Source: Smithella sp. D17
GTDB taxonomy: Bacteria > Desulfobacterota > Syntrophia > Syntrophales > Smithellaceae
Direction of reading: 5' to 3'
NCBI GenBank assembly: GCA_000753945.1
Contig: JQOA01000082.1
Coordinates: 1,023 to 14,097, forward strand
DNA: 13,075 nt
The position numbers were made by a program, and so were the translations under genes. The notes below the pieces were generated by a model. The model had not been told where the DNA came from, did no database searches, and saw only the letters and a program-made list of their open reading frames with translations. Shown in pieces: positions 1 through 6,649 of this stretch. Every line of letters starts with the position of its first letter. Positions within the stretch are counted from its first letter, which is position 1.

Positions 1-53
1 CCGCAGGGAGAAATCTAAGATTTCTCAGTTGTGAAGGCTCCTTCGAAATGACA
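1..53. repeat. Partial intergenic repeat-like element with hairpins
   Basis: This non-coding stretch lies downstream of gpmI. It contains a perfect 8-base inverted repeat (GAGAAATC at 8-15, GATTTCTC at 19-26, 3-base loop), then a second small dyad (GAAGG at 33-37, CCTTC at 40-44), and ends in TTCGAAATGACAG. The combination of an agatttctc-type hairpin followed by cgaaatgaca resembles dispersed intergenic repeats I have seen in genomes of Desulfobacterota and related groups; that resemblance is from memory. The window edge cuts the left side, so the full unit cannot be seen. The hairpins could also help end gpmI transcription, though no U-tract follows them. Positions 54-121 show nothing else I can name. 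Confidence 0.4.
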
Positions 54-121
54 GAGTATCGTTGACATGACACCAGGGTTTATATTTTTGAGCCTGGAAC
101 GTAGAGCTAAATTTATGGCTT

Positions 122-1759
122 TCAGGTGGACACAATTTCTATCAATGAAGGATCATACTCTTTGGGTTTCTCATACCCCAGAAGATTCAAAAGAGTCGCC
201 GCCACATTGGACAGACCTTTGTCTTTGAGATCCGTCATGCGATATTCCTCCTGATACAGAGGATCGTAAATTATAAAGGGAACAGGATTCAGGGTGTGCG
301 CGGTCTTTACTGATTTTGTGCCCCTTTTGTCTATCGTGAACATCTCATCCGCGTTGCCGTGGTCCGCCGTAATAACGGCAATGCCTCCTGTCTCTTTGAT
401 GACAGCCAGCAGCTCTCCCACGCATTTATCCACGGTCTCCACCGCAATAATGGCTGCCTCCATTTTGCCAGTGTGGCCGACCATGTCGCCGTTGGGGAAA
501 TTTGTCCTGCCGAATCTGTAATCGCCACTCTTCAGCAGTTCTATAACCGTATCCGTTATTTCTTTGGCCTTCATTTTGGGAGCCTTGTCAAACTCAATCC
601 TGTCGGAAGGTATCTCCACATATTTCTCCAGCGATGCATCAATATAACCGGAACGGTTACCGTTCCAGAAGTAAGTAACATGGCCGAACTTCTGGGTCTC
701 GGATACGGCGAAGGTTTTTACCTTTTCCGCGCAGAGGTATTCGCTGATAGTACGATCGATAGCCGGAGGCTGCACCAGAAAATGGGGCGGGATATGAGCA
801 TCCCCGTCATACTCCATCATTCCAGCATAAAATATATCCCGAAGGGGTCCCCTATCAAATTCATTGAAATCCTTTTCGGTGAATGTCCGCGATATCTCGA
901 TGGCGCGGTCACCCCTGAAGTTGAAAAAGATCACGGCATCTCCGTCATTGATTGTCCCAATTGGTTTTCCTGAATTATCAGTGATGACGAACGCCGGTAG
1001 ATACTGATCAGTTGCCTTTGGGTCTTCTGCGTAAAAAGTTTTCACCGCCTCGGATGCGGATGAAAATGTTCTGCCTTCCCCCAAAACATGGGCATCCCAT
1101 CCTCTTTTGACAATATTCCAGTCGGAATTGTACCTGTCCATGGTTACCTTCATGCGCCCGCCGCCTGAAGCGATGGCATAATCGAGATCTTTTTCCTCCG
1201 AGATCTTTTTTAGTTTTCCCTCTGTAGGAATAATATAATCAAGCGCCGTCCTCTCTCCCACATCCCTTCCGTCAAGAAGGGCATGGAGCCTGACCCTCTT
1301 TAAATTCAGCTCAGCGCATTTGTCGATCATGATGAACAACTGTTCAATATGTGAATGGACATTCCCGTCCGAAAGCAGTCCGATAAAATGGATCGTTCCG
1401 CCATTTTGGGAACGCTGTACGATATTGTCCCAGACCCCGGACTGAAAGATCCTTCCTGTTTTGAGCGCCGCATTGACAAGACGGGCGCCCTGGTCAAAGA
1501 CCCTGCCGGCCCCCATGGCATTGTGCCCGACCTCACTGTTGCCCATATCGTCATCTGAGGGCAGTCCGACTGCCGTGCCGTGGGCCTTCAGTTGTGTGTA
1601 CAGATCAGATTTGAATAATTTATCAAGGTTGGGTGTATCGGCCCTGTAGACGGCATTCGTTTCATTTGCTTTTCCTATACCTATCCCGTCCATGATAATC
1701 AACAACAGAGGACCTTTCCTCCCGTGAAAAGATTTTAATTTATTGAGATGTAATGACAT
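122..1759 (-). CDS. gpmI: 2,3-bisphosphoglycerate-independent phosphoglycerate mutase
   Basis: Cytosolic glycolytic and gluconeogenic enzyme that interconverts 3-phosphoglycerate and 2-phosphoglycerate through a phosphoserine intermediate and two divalent metal ions, usually Mn2+. The 545-residue protein has the family's full layout. The alkaline-phosphatase-like domain starts with MDGIGIG (D24) and carries the phosphorylated serine in GNSEVGH (S75). The inserted phosphotransferase domain follows, with LDGRDVG. The phosphatase domain then resumes with metal ligands DMVGHTG (D425, H429), ADHGNADE (D466, H467) and H488 in TAHTLNP. Length fits the usual 510-550 residues. The ATG start has a strong AAGGAG site 7 bases upstream. 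Eighteen bases separate it from the small membrane-protein gene upstream on the same strand, so the two are probably cotranscribed. All catalytic residues are present and the gene looks intact. Confidence 0.97.
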   Translation of the reverse strand: MSLHLNKLKSFHGRKGPLLLIIMDGIGIGKANETNAVYRADTPNLDKLFKSDLYTQLKAHGTAVGLPSDDDMGNSEVGHNAMGAGRVFDQGARLVNAALKTGRIFQSGVWDNIVQRSQNGGTIHFIGLLSDGNVHSHIEQLFIMIDKCAELNLKRVRLHALLDGRDVGERTALDYIIPTEGKLKKISEEKDLDYAIASGGGRMKVTMDRYNSDWNIVKRGWDAHVLGEGRTFSSASEAVKTFYAEDPKATDQYLPAFVITDNSGKPIGTINDGDAVIFFNFRGDRAIEISRTFTEKDFNEFDRGPLRDIFYAGMMEYDGDAHIPPHFLVQPPAIDRTISEYLCAEKVKTFAVSETQKFGHVTYFWNGNRSGYIDASLEKYVEIPSDRIEFDKAPKMKAKEITDTVIELLKSGDYRFGRTNFPNGDMVGHTGKMEAAIIAVETVDKCVGELLAVIKETGGIAVITADHGNADEMFTIDKRGTKSVKTAHTLNPVPFIIYDPLYQEEYRMTDLKDKGLSNVAATLLNLLGYEKPKEYDPSLIEIVST

Positions 1760-1777
1760 GGATATGCTCCTTGGTGA

Positions 1778-1975
1778 TTAATTCCGATTGAAATATTTCA
1801 TAGATTTCTTTATAGATAAAAGGAGATATCCAGTCAAGAAAAGAGATGTCACGATAAAGTAATCGCTCAACCATAAAATGTGGGGTGAATGGAGAGATTT
1901 TCTATGACTTGAAAGAAGCAAAGGCACTAAATGAAAAATGGCAATAAAAATGCAAATATTTAAAAGGTAATCCAT
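1778..1975 (-). CDS. Small two-helix membrane protein, function unknown
   Basis: A 65-residue ORF directly upstream of gpmI and on the same strand. I do not recognise a family. Residues 4-22 and about 38-55 are strongly hydrophobic, joined by a short basic, His/Ser-rich loop (SSHRKSLHSPH), and the C-terminus is basic (KKSMKYFNRN). This fits an integral inner-membrane protein with two helices. I chose the internal ATG because AGGAAG sits about 7 bases before it, rather than a longer reading frame beginning near 2011 with no good site. Its stop lies 18 bases before the gpmI start, in an operon-like arrangement. There is no homology-type evidence that it is translated, so it remains a supported but hypothetical gene. 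Confidence 0.55.
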   Translation of the reverse strand: MDYLLNICIFIAIFHLVPLLLSSHRKSLHSPHILWLSDYFIVTSLFLTGYLLLSIKKSMKYFNRN

Positions 1976-2006
1976 TTTCTTTCTTCCTGAAAGAAACAAT
2001 AGACAT

Positions 2007-2040
2007 ATCAATGTGATTGATGTAGATTACATTCCGTAAT
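2007..2040. promoter_or_regulatory. Two adjacent palindromes in a divergent intergenic region
   Basis: Two perfect dyads lie side by side: ATCAAT-GTG-ATTGAT at 2007-2021 and ATTAC-ATTCC-GTAAT at 2026-2040. Their centres are 19 bases apart, roughly two helical turns. They sit in the 142-base region between the divergent gpmI operon and the ATPase/DUF4276 pair. A 9-base direct repeat, AATAGACAT (1998-2006 and 2038-2046), flanks them. This looks like binding sites for dimeric regulators, but no regulator gene is adjacent and I could not place a convincing -35/-10 pair. The operator role is inferred. Confidence 0.35.
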
Positions 2041-2069
2041 AGACATGGAAAAGGTATGTAATAAATACG

Positions 2070-2095
2070 GTGAGCGCTTAACTCGTGAACGCTTA
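2070..2095 (+). promoter_or_regulatory. Near-perfect 11-base direct repeat upstream of the ATPase gene
   Basis: GTGAGCGCTTA (2070-2080) is repeated as GTGAACGCTTA (2085-2095), with one mismatch and a 15-base period. The second copy ends 22 bases before the ATG at 2118, just ahead of the ribosome binding site GGAG at 2106-2109. A tandem pair in the leader of a possible defence cassette could be an operator or a control element in the 5' UTR. This is seen directly in sequence; the function is inferred. Confidence 0.35.
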
Positions 2096-2117
2096 TTTAG
2101 GATGTGGAGAGTGGTAA

Positions 2118-3227
2118 ATGGCTGATCCTCTAAGAAAACTGACAATACAAGGATTTAAATCCATCAAGGCATTGGAGGACTTTGCTCTCTCAGACCTAAA
2201 CGTTTTCATTGGCGGTAACGGTGCGGGCAAGAGCAATCTGATTGATTTCTTTCGTCTACTGCGTGAAATCATCGACGGCAAGCTGAACGAATACATTCGT
2301 GATGGTGGTGGTATCAGCGATTTCCTTTTCAATGGTCGAAAAATGACGTCGGAAATGAAATTCACGATGCATTTTGGTCCACGTGGTTATCGCTTTATAA
2401 TTAAACCTGGCCCATCTGAAACTTGTTCACTTATACGTGAAGCCCGTTATTACCCCGGATACTATGGAGGCCGCTGGTGGGAACTTAATGACAGCCCGGA
2501 TGGCAGTTCTATGCTAGTCAAGGAAGCAAAAAGTAACTCACGCGACAGCGAATACAGCATACCCGTGTACAACGCAATTTTATCATGGCAGATTTATCAC
2601 TTCCATGACACCGGCAAAAACGCACCCATGAGGCATTATGAAATAATCCAAGACAATAAGGTGTTGCGATTCAATGCCTCTAACATTGCGCCCTATTTAC
2701 TTCGACTCAGGACCAAGCACCCTGATGTATACTCGGAAATTCTGAATTCTGTGAGGCTAGTAATGCCTTTTTTTGATGATTTCCTGTTGGATGTGGCTGA
2801 ATTTGGTGAAAAACAGAAAATCAATCTTTCCTGGAAGCAAAAAGGCTCGGATTATCCTATGCAGCCTTATCACCTCTCGGATGGTTCGTTACGCTTTATT
2901 TGCCTCTCAACAGCGCTGCTTCAGCCAAATCCTCCTTCAACGATCATTATAGACGAGCCAGAACTTGGTTTGCATCCGGCGGCCATTTCCATTCTTGCCG
3001 AACTGATTCAAAACGCTTCCAAACGAACACAGGTAATTGTGGCCACGCAATCCCCAGCCCTAATAGATAATTTTATGGTTGAGGATATAATCGTAGTTAA
3101 TCGTAAAGATGGGGCGTCAACCTTTGAGAGGCTGGAGGAAAAAGATTTCAATATCTGGTTAGAAACTTATTCAGTCGGCGAACTTTGGAGCAAGAATGTG
3201 ATTTCCGGAGGGCCTGTCTATGAGTGA
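2118..3227 (+). CDS. AAA family ATPase (RecF/OLD-like, AAA_21 type), putative defence ATPase
   Basis: A 369-residue ABC/SMC-like ATPase of the single-gene RecF/OLD type. It opens with KLTIQGFKSIKALEDF, the usual start of this group, followed by Walker A GGNGAGKSN (residues 32-40). The ABC-like signature is LSDGS (253-257), Walker B is IIIDEPELGLHP (276-287, with D279-E280), and the sensor/switch is ATQSP (309-313). Residues about 60-250 form the variable insert that replaces a coiled coil; no TOPRIM domain is fused. The ATG has GGAG 8 bases upstream. The gene overlaps the DUF4276 gene by 8 bases, so expression is almost certainly coupled. By analogy with Gabija, PARIS and OLD systems, the ATPase would sense or assemble and the partner would act. 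Phage defence is inferred, not shown. A general DNA-metabolism role is the alternative. Confidence 0.85.
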   Translation: MADPLRKLTIQGFKSIKALEDFALSDLNVFIGGNGAGKSNLIDFFRLLREIIDGKLNEYIRDGGGISDFLFNGRKMTSEMKFTMHFGPRGYRFIIKPGPSETCSLIREARYYPGYYGGRWWELNDSPDGSSMLVKEAKSNSRDSEYSIPVYNAILSWQIYHFHDTGKNAPMRHYEIIQDNKVLRFNASNIAPYLLRLRTKHPDVYSEILNSVRLVMPFFDDFLLDVAEFGEKQKINLSWKQKGSDYPMQPYHLSDGSLRFICLSTALLQPNPPSTIIIDEPELGLHPAAISILAELIQNASKRTQVIVATQSPALIDNFMVEDIIVVNRKDGASTFERLEEKDFNIWLETYSVGELWSKNVISGGPVYE

Positions 3228-3897
3228 TTACGCCGAAATCGTGACACTTGTGGAGGGACCAACTGAAAAAATATTCATATCGGACATATTAGTTCCCTAT
3301 CTGGCCGAGAAAGGCGTTTTTATGAGGCCTATTATTATCTCCAAGCCAGGACAGAAGGGTGGGGATGTTAAATTCGCTAGAGTGAAGAATGATATTGGAC
3401 TTCATCTGAAACAGCGGTCGGATACTTATTTAACCCTTTTCGTGGATTATTATGGAATCAAAAAAGATTGGCCTGGATTAGAAGAGGCAAAGAAACAATC
3501 CACACCGAAGCGCAAAGCAGAAAAAATTAACCGCGCTACTAAGACCAAGGTGGACGAACTTTTTCGAGACTGGGATTCTGAAAGACGATTTATCCCCTAT
3601 GTCTCTATGCACGAATTTGAAGCGTTGCTGTTTAGTGAACCACAAAAACTCGCCGAACAATTAAATGTGTCAAAATCAAAAATTGACAAAATTCTCTCAG
3701 ATTGTGGCGAACCTGAGAATATTGATGATTCACCTCAAACAGCACCTTCCAGGAGGTTGGAAGACCTCTCGGATCGATTCAAAAAGACATCGACCGGCAT
3801 CATGATTGCGAAAGCAATTGGACTGACCAAAATTCGCGAGAGTTGCCCTATCTTCACTAATTGGCTAAGGTCTGTTGAAGATTTGAGAATAAGTTAA
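3220..3897 (+). CDS. DUF4276 family protein with TOPRIM-like N-terminus, partner of the ATPase
   Basis: A 225-residue protein I assign to DUF4276. It begins with a beta strand and the acidic motif VEGPTE (E12, E16), followed by LFVDYYG (D76), which matches the order of TOPRIM motifs. The usual second Asp of DxD is Tyr78, so the metal site would be atypical. Further family-like blocks are MHEFEALLFS (130-139), NIDDSPQTAPSRRL (167-180) and TGIMIAKAIGL with CPIF (192-212). Strong GGAGGG lies 7 bases upstream of the ATG, inside the end of the ATPase gene. The tight overlap suggests a fixed stoichiometry or complex. A nuclease effector activated by the ATPase is my inference from OLD and PARIS-type pairs; DUF4276 itself is uncharacterised to my knowledge. 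Confidence 0.8.
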   Translation: MSDYAEIVTLVEGPTEKIFISDILVPYLAEKGVFMRPIIISKPGQKGGDVKFARVKNDIGLHLKQRSDTYLTLFVDYYGIKKDWPGLEEAKKQSTPKRKAEKINRATKTKVDELFRDWDSERRFIPYVSMHEFEALLFSEPQKLAEQLNVSKSKIDKILSDCGEPENIDDSPQTAPSRRLEDLSDRFKKTSTGIMIAKAIGLTKIRESCPIFTNWLRSVEDLRIS

Positions 3898-3906
3898 CAT
3901 ACAAAC

Positions 3907-3941
3907 AAAAAAGGGGGTGGAAAAATCCACCCCCTTTTTTT
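3907..3941. terminator. Strong bidirectional rho-independent terminator
   Basis: A perfect hairpin has the GC-rich stem GGGGGTGGA (3913-3921) against TCCACCCCC (3926-3934) with a 4-base AAAA loop. It is extended by A6 (3907-3912) against T6 (3935-3940), with one more T at 3941. Read on either strand it gives a stable stem followed by a U-tract, so it can end both the ATPase/DUF4276 transcript (stop 9 bases before) and the opposing thiolase transcript (stop at 3959). This is the classic placement between convergent genes. Confidence 0.93.
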
Positions 3942-3958
3942 AACTGTCTCAAATAAAT

Positions 3959-5248
3959 TTAGACGTTTTCCAGGATCATGGACATGCCTTGTCCACCGCC
4001 AATGCAAAGAGAAGCCAGACCTCGTTTCAAATTTTTCTTTTTCATCTGCATGGCCAGCGTGTAGGTGATGCGGGCGCCGGAACAGCCGATGGGATGGCCG
4101 ATAGAAACTGCGCCACCGTTGAGATTGCATTTTTCTCCATCAACTTCCAGTTCTTTCATACAGGCCAGCGCCTGCACGGCAAATGCTTCGTTGAGTTCAA
4201 AAAGATCAATGTCCTTTACGGTCAGGTTCAGCTTCTTGAAGAGTTTGCGCGTTGCGGGAATCGGTCCCAGTCCCATATAAGCCGGATCAACTCCGCCGCT
4301 GGCAAATCCACATATTTTGGCCAGCGGTTGCAGTTTCAGTTCTTTGGCTTTGTCCGCGCTCATGACCACCACCGCTGCCGCGGCATCGTTGATGCCGGAA
4401 GCGTTGCCTGCTGTTACCGTGCCGTCTTTCTTGAAAACGGTAGCCAGTTTGCTCATTTTTTCCATGGATGTATCCATGGGACGTTCATCAACTTTAAATA
4501 TTTTGGGATCGCCTTTTCTCTGAGGAATCACTACCGGCACGATTTCGTCGGCAACAGCCCCAGAAGCGTTGGCTGCCCTGGCTCTCTGATGACTTTGAAA
4601 AGCAAATTCGTCCTGCTGCTGGCGGGAAATTTTGTAGAGAGCCGCTATATTCTCCGCGGTCATGCCCATGTGATAACCATTGAAAATTTCATAAAGGCCG
4701 TCATAAACCATCAAGTCGGTAATTTGGGAGAAGGGCATGCTCATGCGGTATCCCCAGCGTGCCTGCGGAACGGCAAAAGGAGCGTTGCTCATCACTTCCA
4801 TTCCGCCGGCAACGATAATATCGGCATTGCCGGACTGAATGGCCTGCGTGGCCAGCGCGATGGCTTTCATTCCGGAGGCGCAGACTTTGTTTACGGTATA
4901 GGCGTTGGTTTCTTCAGGCATTCCGGCATAAATACAGGCCTGACGGGCGGAATTTTGCCCCAGTCCTCCCTGCAAAACATTACCCATGATTACTTCGTCA
5001 ATGTAAACAGGTTTCAGGGATTTATCATAGTCATAATATTTTTTATTTATTTCCGTCATTTCAAAATTGCCCAGACCGTCAGCGCGGCAGCTTCTGGAAA
5101 AATCATCAATTGCCGGCCTCAATCCCGCGCGTTTAAGCGCTTCTTTGATAACCAATGCCCCGATATCAACTGTTTTTACGTCTTTTAACGAGCCGCCGAA
5201 TTCGCCTACAGCCGTTCGGGCACCGCTTACAATTACTACCTCTTTCAT
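3959..5248 (-). CDS. Acetyl-CoA C-acetyltransferase (thiolase) with an N-terminal-domain insertion
   Basis: Thiolase II-type enzyme that condenses two acetyl-CoA to acetoacetyl-CoA or cleaves it thiolytically. All catalytic elements are visible: nucleophile Cys123 in KVCASGMKAI, NEAFA (353-357), His384 in GHPIGCSGAR and Cys415 in SLCIGGGQG. At 429 residues it is longer than the usual 390-395. The excess is a block of about 35 residues (roughly 46-80, rich in Asp/Tyr/Lys) between the GLRP helix and the conserved IDEVIMGNV strand. The ATG is preceded by AAAGGAG 6 bases upstream. It follows the SGNH gene by only 30 bases and ends at the strong terminator, so it could be the last gene of the carbamoylation operon, although metabolically it belongs to acyl-CoA metabolism. 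Substrate length preference cannot be read from sequence. Confidence 0.94.
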   Translation of the reverse strand: MKEVVIVSGARTAVGEFGGSLKDVKTVDIGALVIKEALKRAGLRPAIDDFSRSCRADGLGNFEMTEINKKYYDYDKSLKPVYIDEVIMGNVLQGGLGQNSARQACIYAGMPEETNAYTVNKVCASGMKAIALATQAIQSGNADIIVAGGMEVMSNAPFAVPQARWGYRMSMPFSQITDLMVYDGLYEIFNGYHMGMTAENIAALYKISRQQQDEFAFQSHQRARAANASGAVADEIVPVVIPQRKGDPKIFKVDERPMDTSMEKMSKLATVFKKDGTVTAGNASGINDAAAAVVVMSADKAKELKLQPLAKICGFASGGVDPAYMGLGPIPATRKLFKKLNLTVKDIDLFELNEAFAVQALACMKELEVDGEKCNLNGGAVSIGHPIGCSGARITYTLAMQMKKKNLKRGLASLCIGGGQGMSMILENV

Positions 5249-5278
5249 TTTAAACTCCTTTCCTGTGTCAAAATATTT

Positions 5279-6442
5279 TTAAAACTTGTTTATGGTTATT
5301 TCTTTCAAAAGTAAATCGGCTGCTGCTGCGTGTCCTGCGACAGACCAATGATCGTCGTAATCCAGATAAAACTTCCGTCCGTCCGGTGTCTTGCGGACAA
5401 AACTTTCAAAATCAATGAATGAAACATTTTTATTATTTTTTTCACTAAATTCACGCAAAACCCATCTCCGGTTGTCCGGTTTATCTTTAAGATATAAAAT
5501 TGATTTGTCTGAAGTATCTATTATGTAAAGATGGGCCCCATCGGCATCATTACGAAGACGATTAAGGCAATATAATGCAAACTGTTTATGTTCCTCGTCC
5601 AGTGTACTTTTAGTGGGTGCATCAATGGGCGGAGGAAAATCAAAGCCGGCAGGTGCTTTATCCATGCTTAAAGAGGCGCTGATTCTTTTATCGAATAAAC
5701 GCCGGAGAACGCGTGCGTGATAAGCCTTGACGTAGGAGCGGCGAAAAAATTTATCCCATGACCAGTAACCTGATTGCTGACGTGCGACCATTGCCTGGAA
5801 TTTTTTTTCATCATCAGGCTGTGGGTGATATTCTATATCATATTCAGTAGCAGATATTTTTTTAATACCACACAATAAATCATTGGGGCAAAAAACATAA
5901 ATGACCGCGACAGGCTTTAATATGTCTTTGTATAATTCAAAAGACCGGATAATCTTATCTATATCCCATGCCGGCATGGCCAGATTGATGACCTGATAAG
6001 CGGGGTCTTTTTTTTGTAGTTGTTTTTCTATAATTTCCCCTACAGTTTGTTCCCATTGGACTCCCCAGCCAAAAGCAAATGAATCTCCGAGTATCACAAT
6101 ATTTTTTCGGTTTGCAGACAAATCCCAATCCGGGCCGCGGAACCCATGAGCGTTTGTGTCCACTGTGTAATCAAGCTGTTTCGGATAGAATAAACGGACA
6201 TTACGCAGATTCTTTTGCAGAGTATACCCGAGTTGGGGATGATAAGCGCCATAGATACCTTGCACATTAGGCCTTCTTACCTGGTAAACAGCTTCTTCAA
6301 TATTGCGGATTTTCAGTAGCGGCAGAGTTATTTCCACAATAACAACAGCAACGCCAAGAGATATGATTAATAATAGTATATTGATTAAATAATTTGTTAT
6401 CTTTTTTCGGGTCGACAATTTTTCCTGATTTAGCATAATCAC
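5279..6442 (-). CDS. Membrane-anchored SGNH/GDSL hydrolase-like protein
   Basis: A 387-residue protein with a basic N-terminus (STRKK), a single transmembrane helix at about residues 18-40 and a large domain predicted outside the inner membrane. SGNH blocks are visible: nucleophile Ser121 in GDSFAFGWG, NLAMPAW (153-159) in the second block, CPND (185-188) in the third, and a terminal DxHW motif DDHWSVAGH (D363, H365), as in AlgJ/AlgX-like proteins. Likely activities are ester hydrolysis or acyl/carbamoyl handling on a glycan or lipid; the substrate is unknown. The GTG at 6442 has GAGAAG 7 bases upstream. An ATG at 6436 is a possible alternative start. It lies 18 bases after the DUF5989 gene, as fourth gene of the carbamoyltransferase cluster. 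Confidence 0.82.
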   Translation of the reverse strand: MIMLNQEKLSTRKKITNYLINILLLIISLGVAVVIVEITLPLLKIRNIEEAVYQVRRPNVQGIYGAYHPQLGYTLQKNLRNVRLFYPKQLDYTVDTNAHGFRGPDWDLSANRKNIVILGDSFAFGWGVQWEQTVGEIIEKQLQKKDPAYQVINLAMPAWDIDKIIRSFELYKDILKPVAVIYVFCPNDLLCGIKKISATEYDIEYHPQPDDEKKFQAMVARQQSGYWSWDKFFRRSYVKAYHARVLRRLFDKRISASLSMDKAPAGFDFPPPIDAPTKSTLDEEHKQFALYCLNRLRNDADGAHLYIIDTSDKSILYLKDKPDNRRWVLREFSEKNNKNVSFIDFESFVRKTPDGRKFYLDYDDHWSVAGHAAAADLLLKEITINKF

Positions 6443-6460
6443 GTTTTTTCTTCTCGAGAA

Positions 6461-6619
6461 TTAAAATAATGTATATATAAAAGGAGCAACTGCCGAACCT
6501 TCCGCCAAAAACAGCATTATGCCGATTATCAGCAAGAAAAAGATAATGGGAACAATCCACCATTTCTTCCTGACTTTTAGGAAATCCCATAGCTCTGATA
6601 TTATTGATAATTTACTCAT
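6461..6619 (-). CDS. DUF5989/SxtK-like small membrane protein
   Basis: A 52-residue gene that is easily missed because of its size. The protein begins with the amphipathic segment SELWDFLKVRKKWW, continues into one hydrophobic helix (about residues 22-39) and ends in EGSAVAPFIYTLF. That layout, WxFLKxRKKxW then helix then GSAVAPFIYTLF, is how I recall the DUF5989 family, and SxtK of the saxitoxin cluster appears to be of this type. GAGGGG lies 9 bases before the ATG. It sits 30 bases after the SxtJ-family gene and 18 before the SGNH gene, all on one strand. Biochemical function is unknown. A subunit or anchor of a membrane carbamoylation complex is inferred from its constant neighbours. Confidence 0.9.
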   Translation of the reverse strand: MSKLSIISELWDFLKVRKKWWIVPIIFFLLIIGIMLFLAEGSAVAPFIYTLF

Positions 6620-6649
6620 ACTGGCTTACCCCTCGTTAAATCAATTTCG

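Noticed and set aside
2032..2060. A TTCCGT/TATGTA pair as a promoter for the ATPase gene
   Set aside because: The match to consensus is poor (three of six at the -10) and other spacings do no better, so no promoter was called.
3989..5188. A 399-residue open frame on the plus strand opposite the thiolase
   Set aside because: It is antisense to a thiolase with all catalytic motifs, has a low-complexity composition rich in Phe/His/Gly, and has no recognisable domain; it is a shadow of the thiolase codon pattern.
5266..5271. A perfect TTGACA on the minus strand before the thiolase gene
   Set aside because: At the proper spacing the -10 position falls on the thiolase start codon and shows no TATAAT-like sequence; it is a chance match.
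6297..6590. A 97-residue minus-strand frame between the SxtJ-family and SGNH genes
   Set aside because: It is out of frame with the real 52-residue DUF5989-like gene and runs into the start of the SGNH gene; its C-terminus is a frame-shifted reading of that gene's coding sequence.
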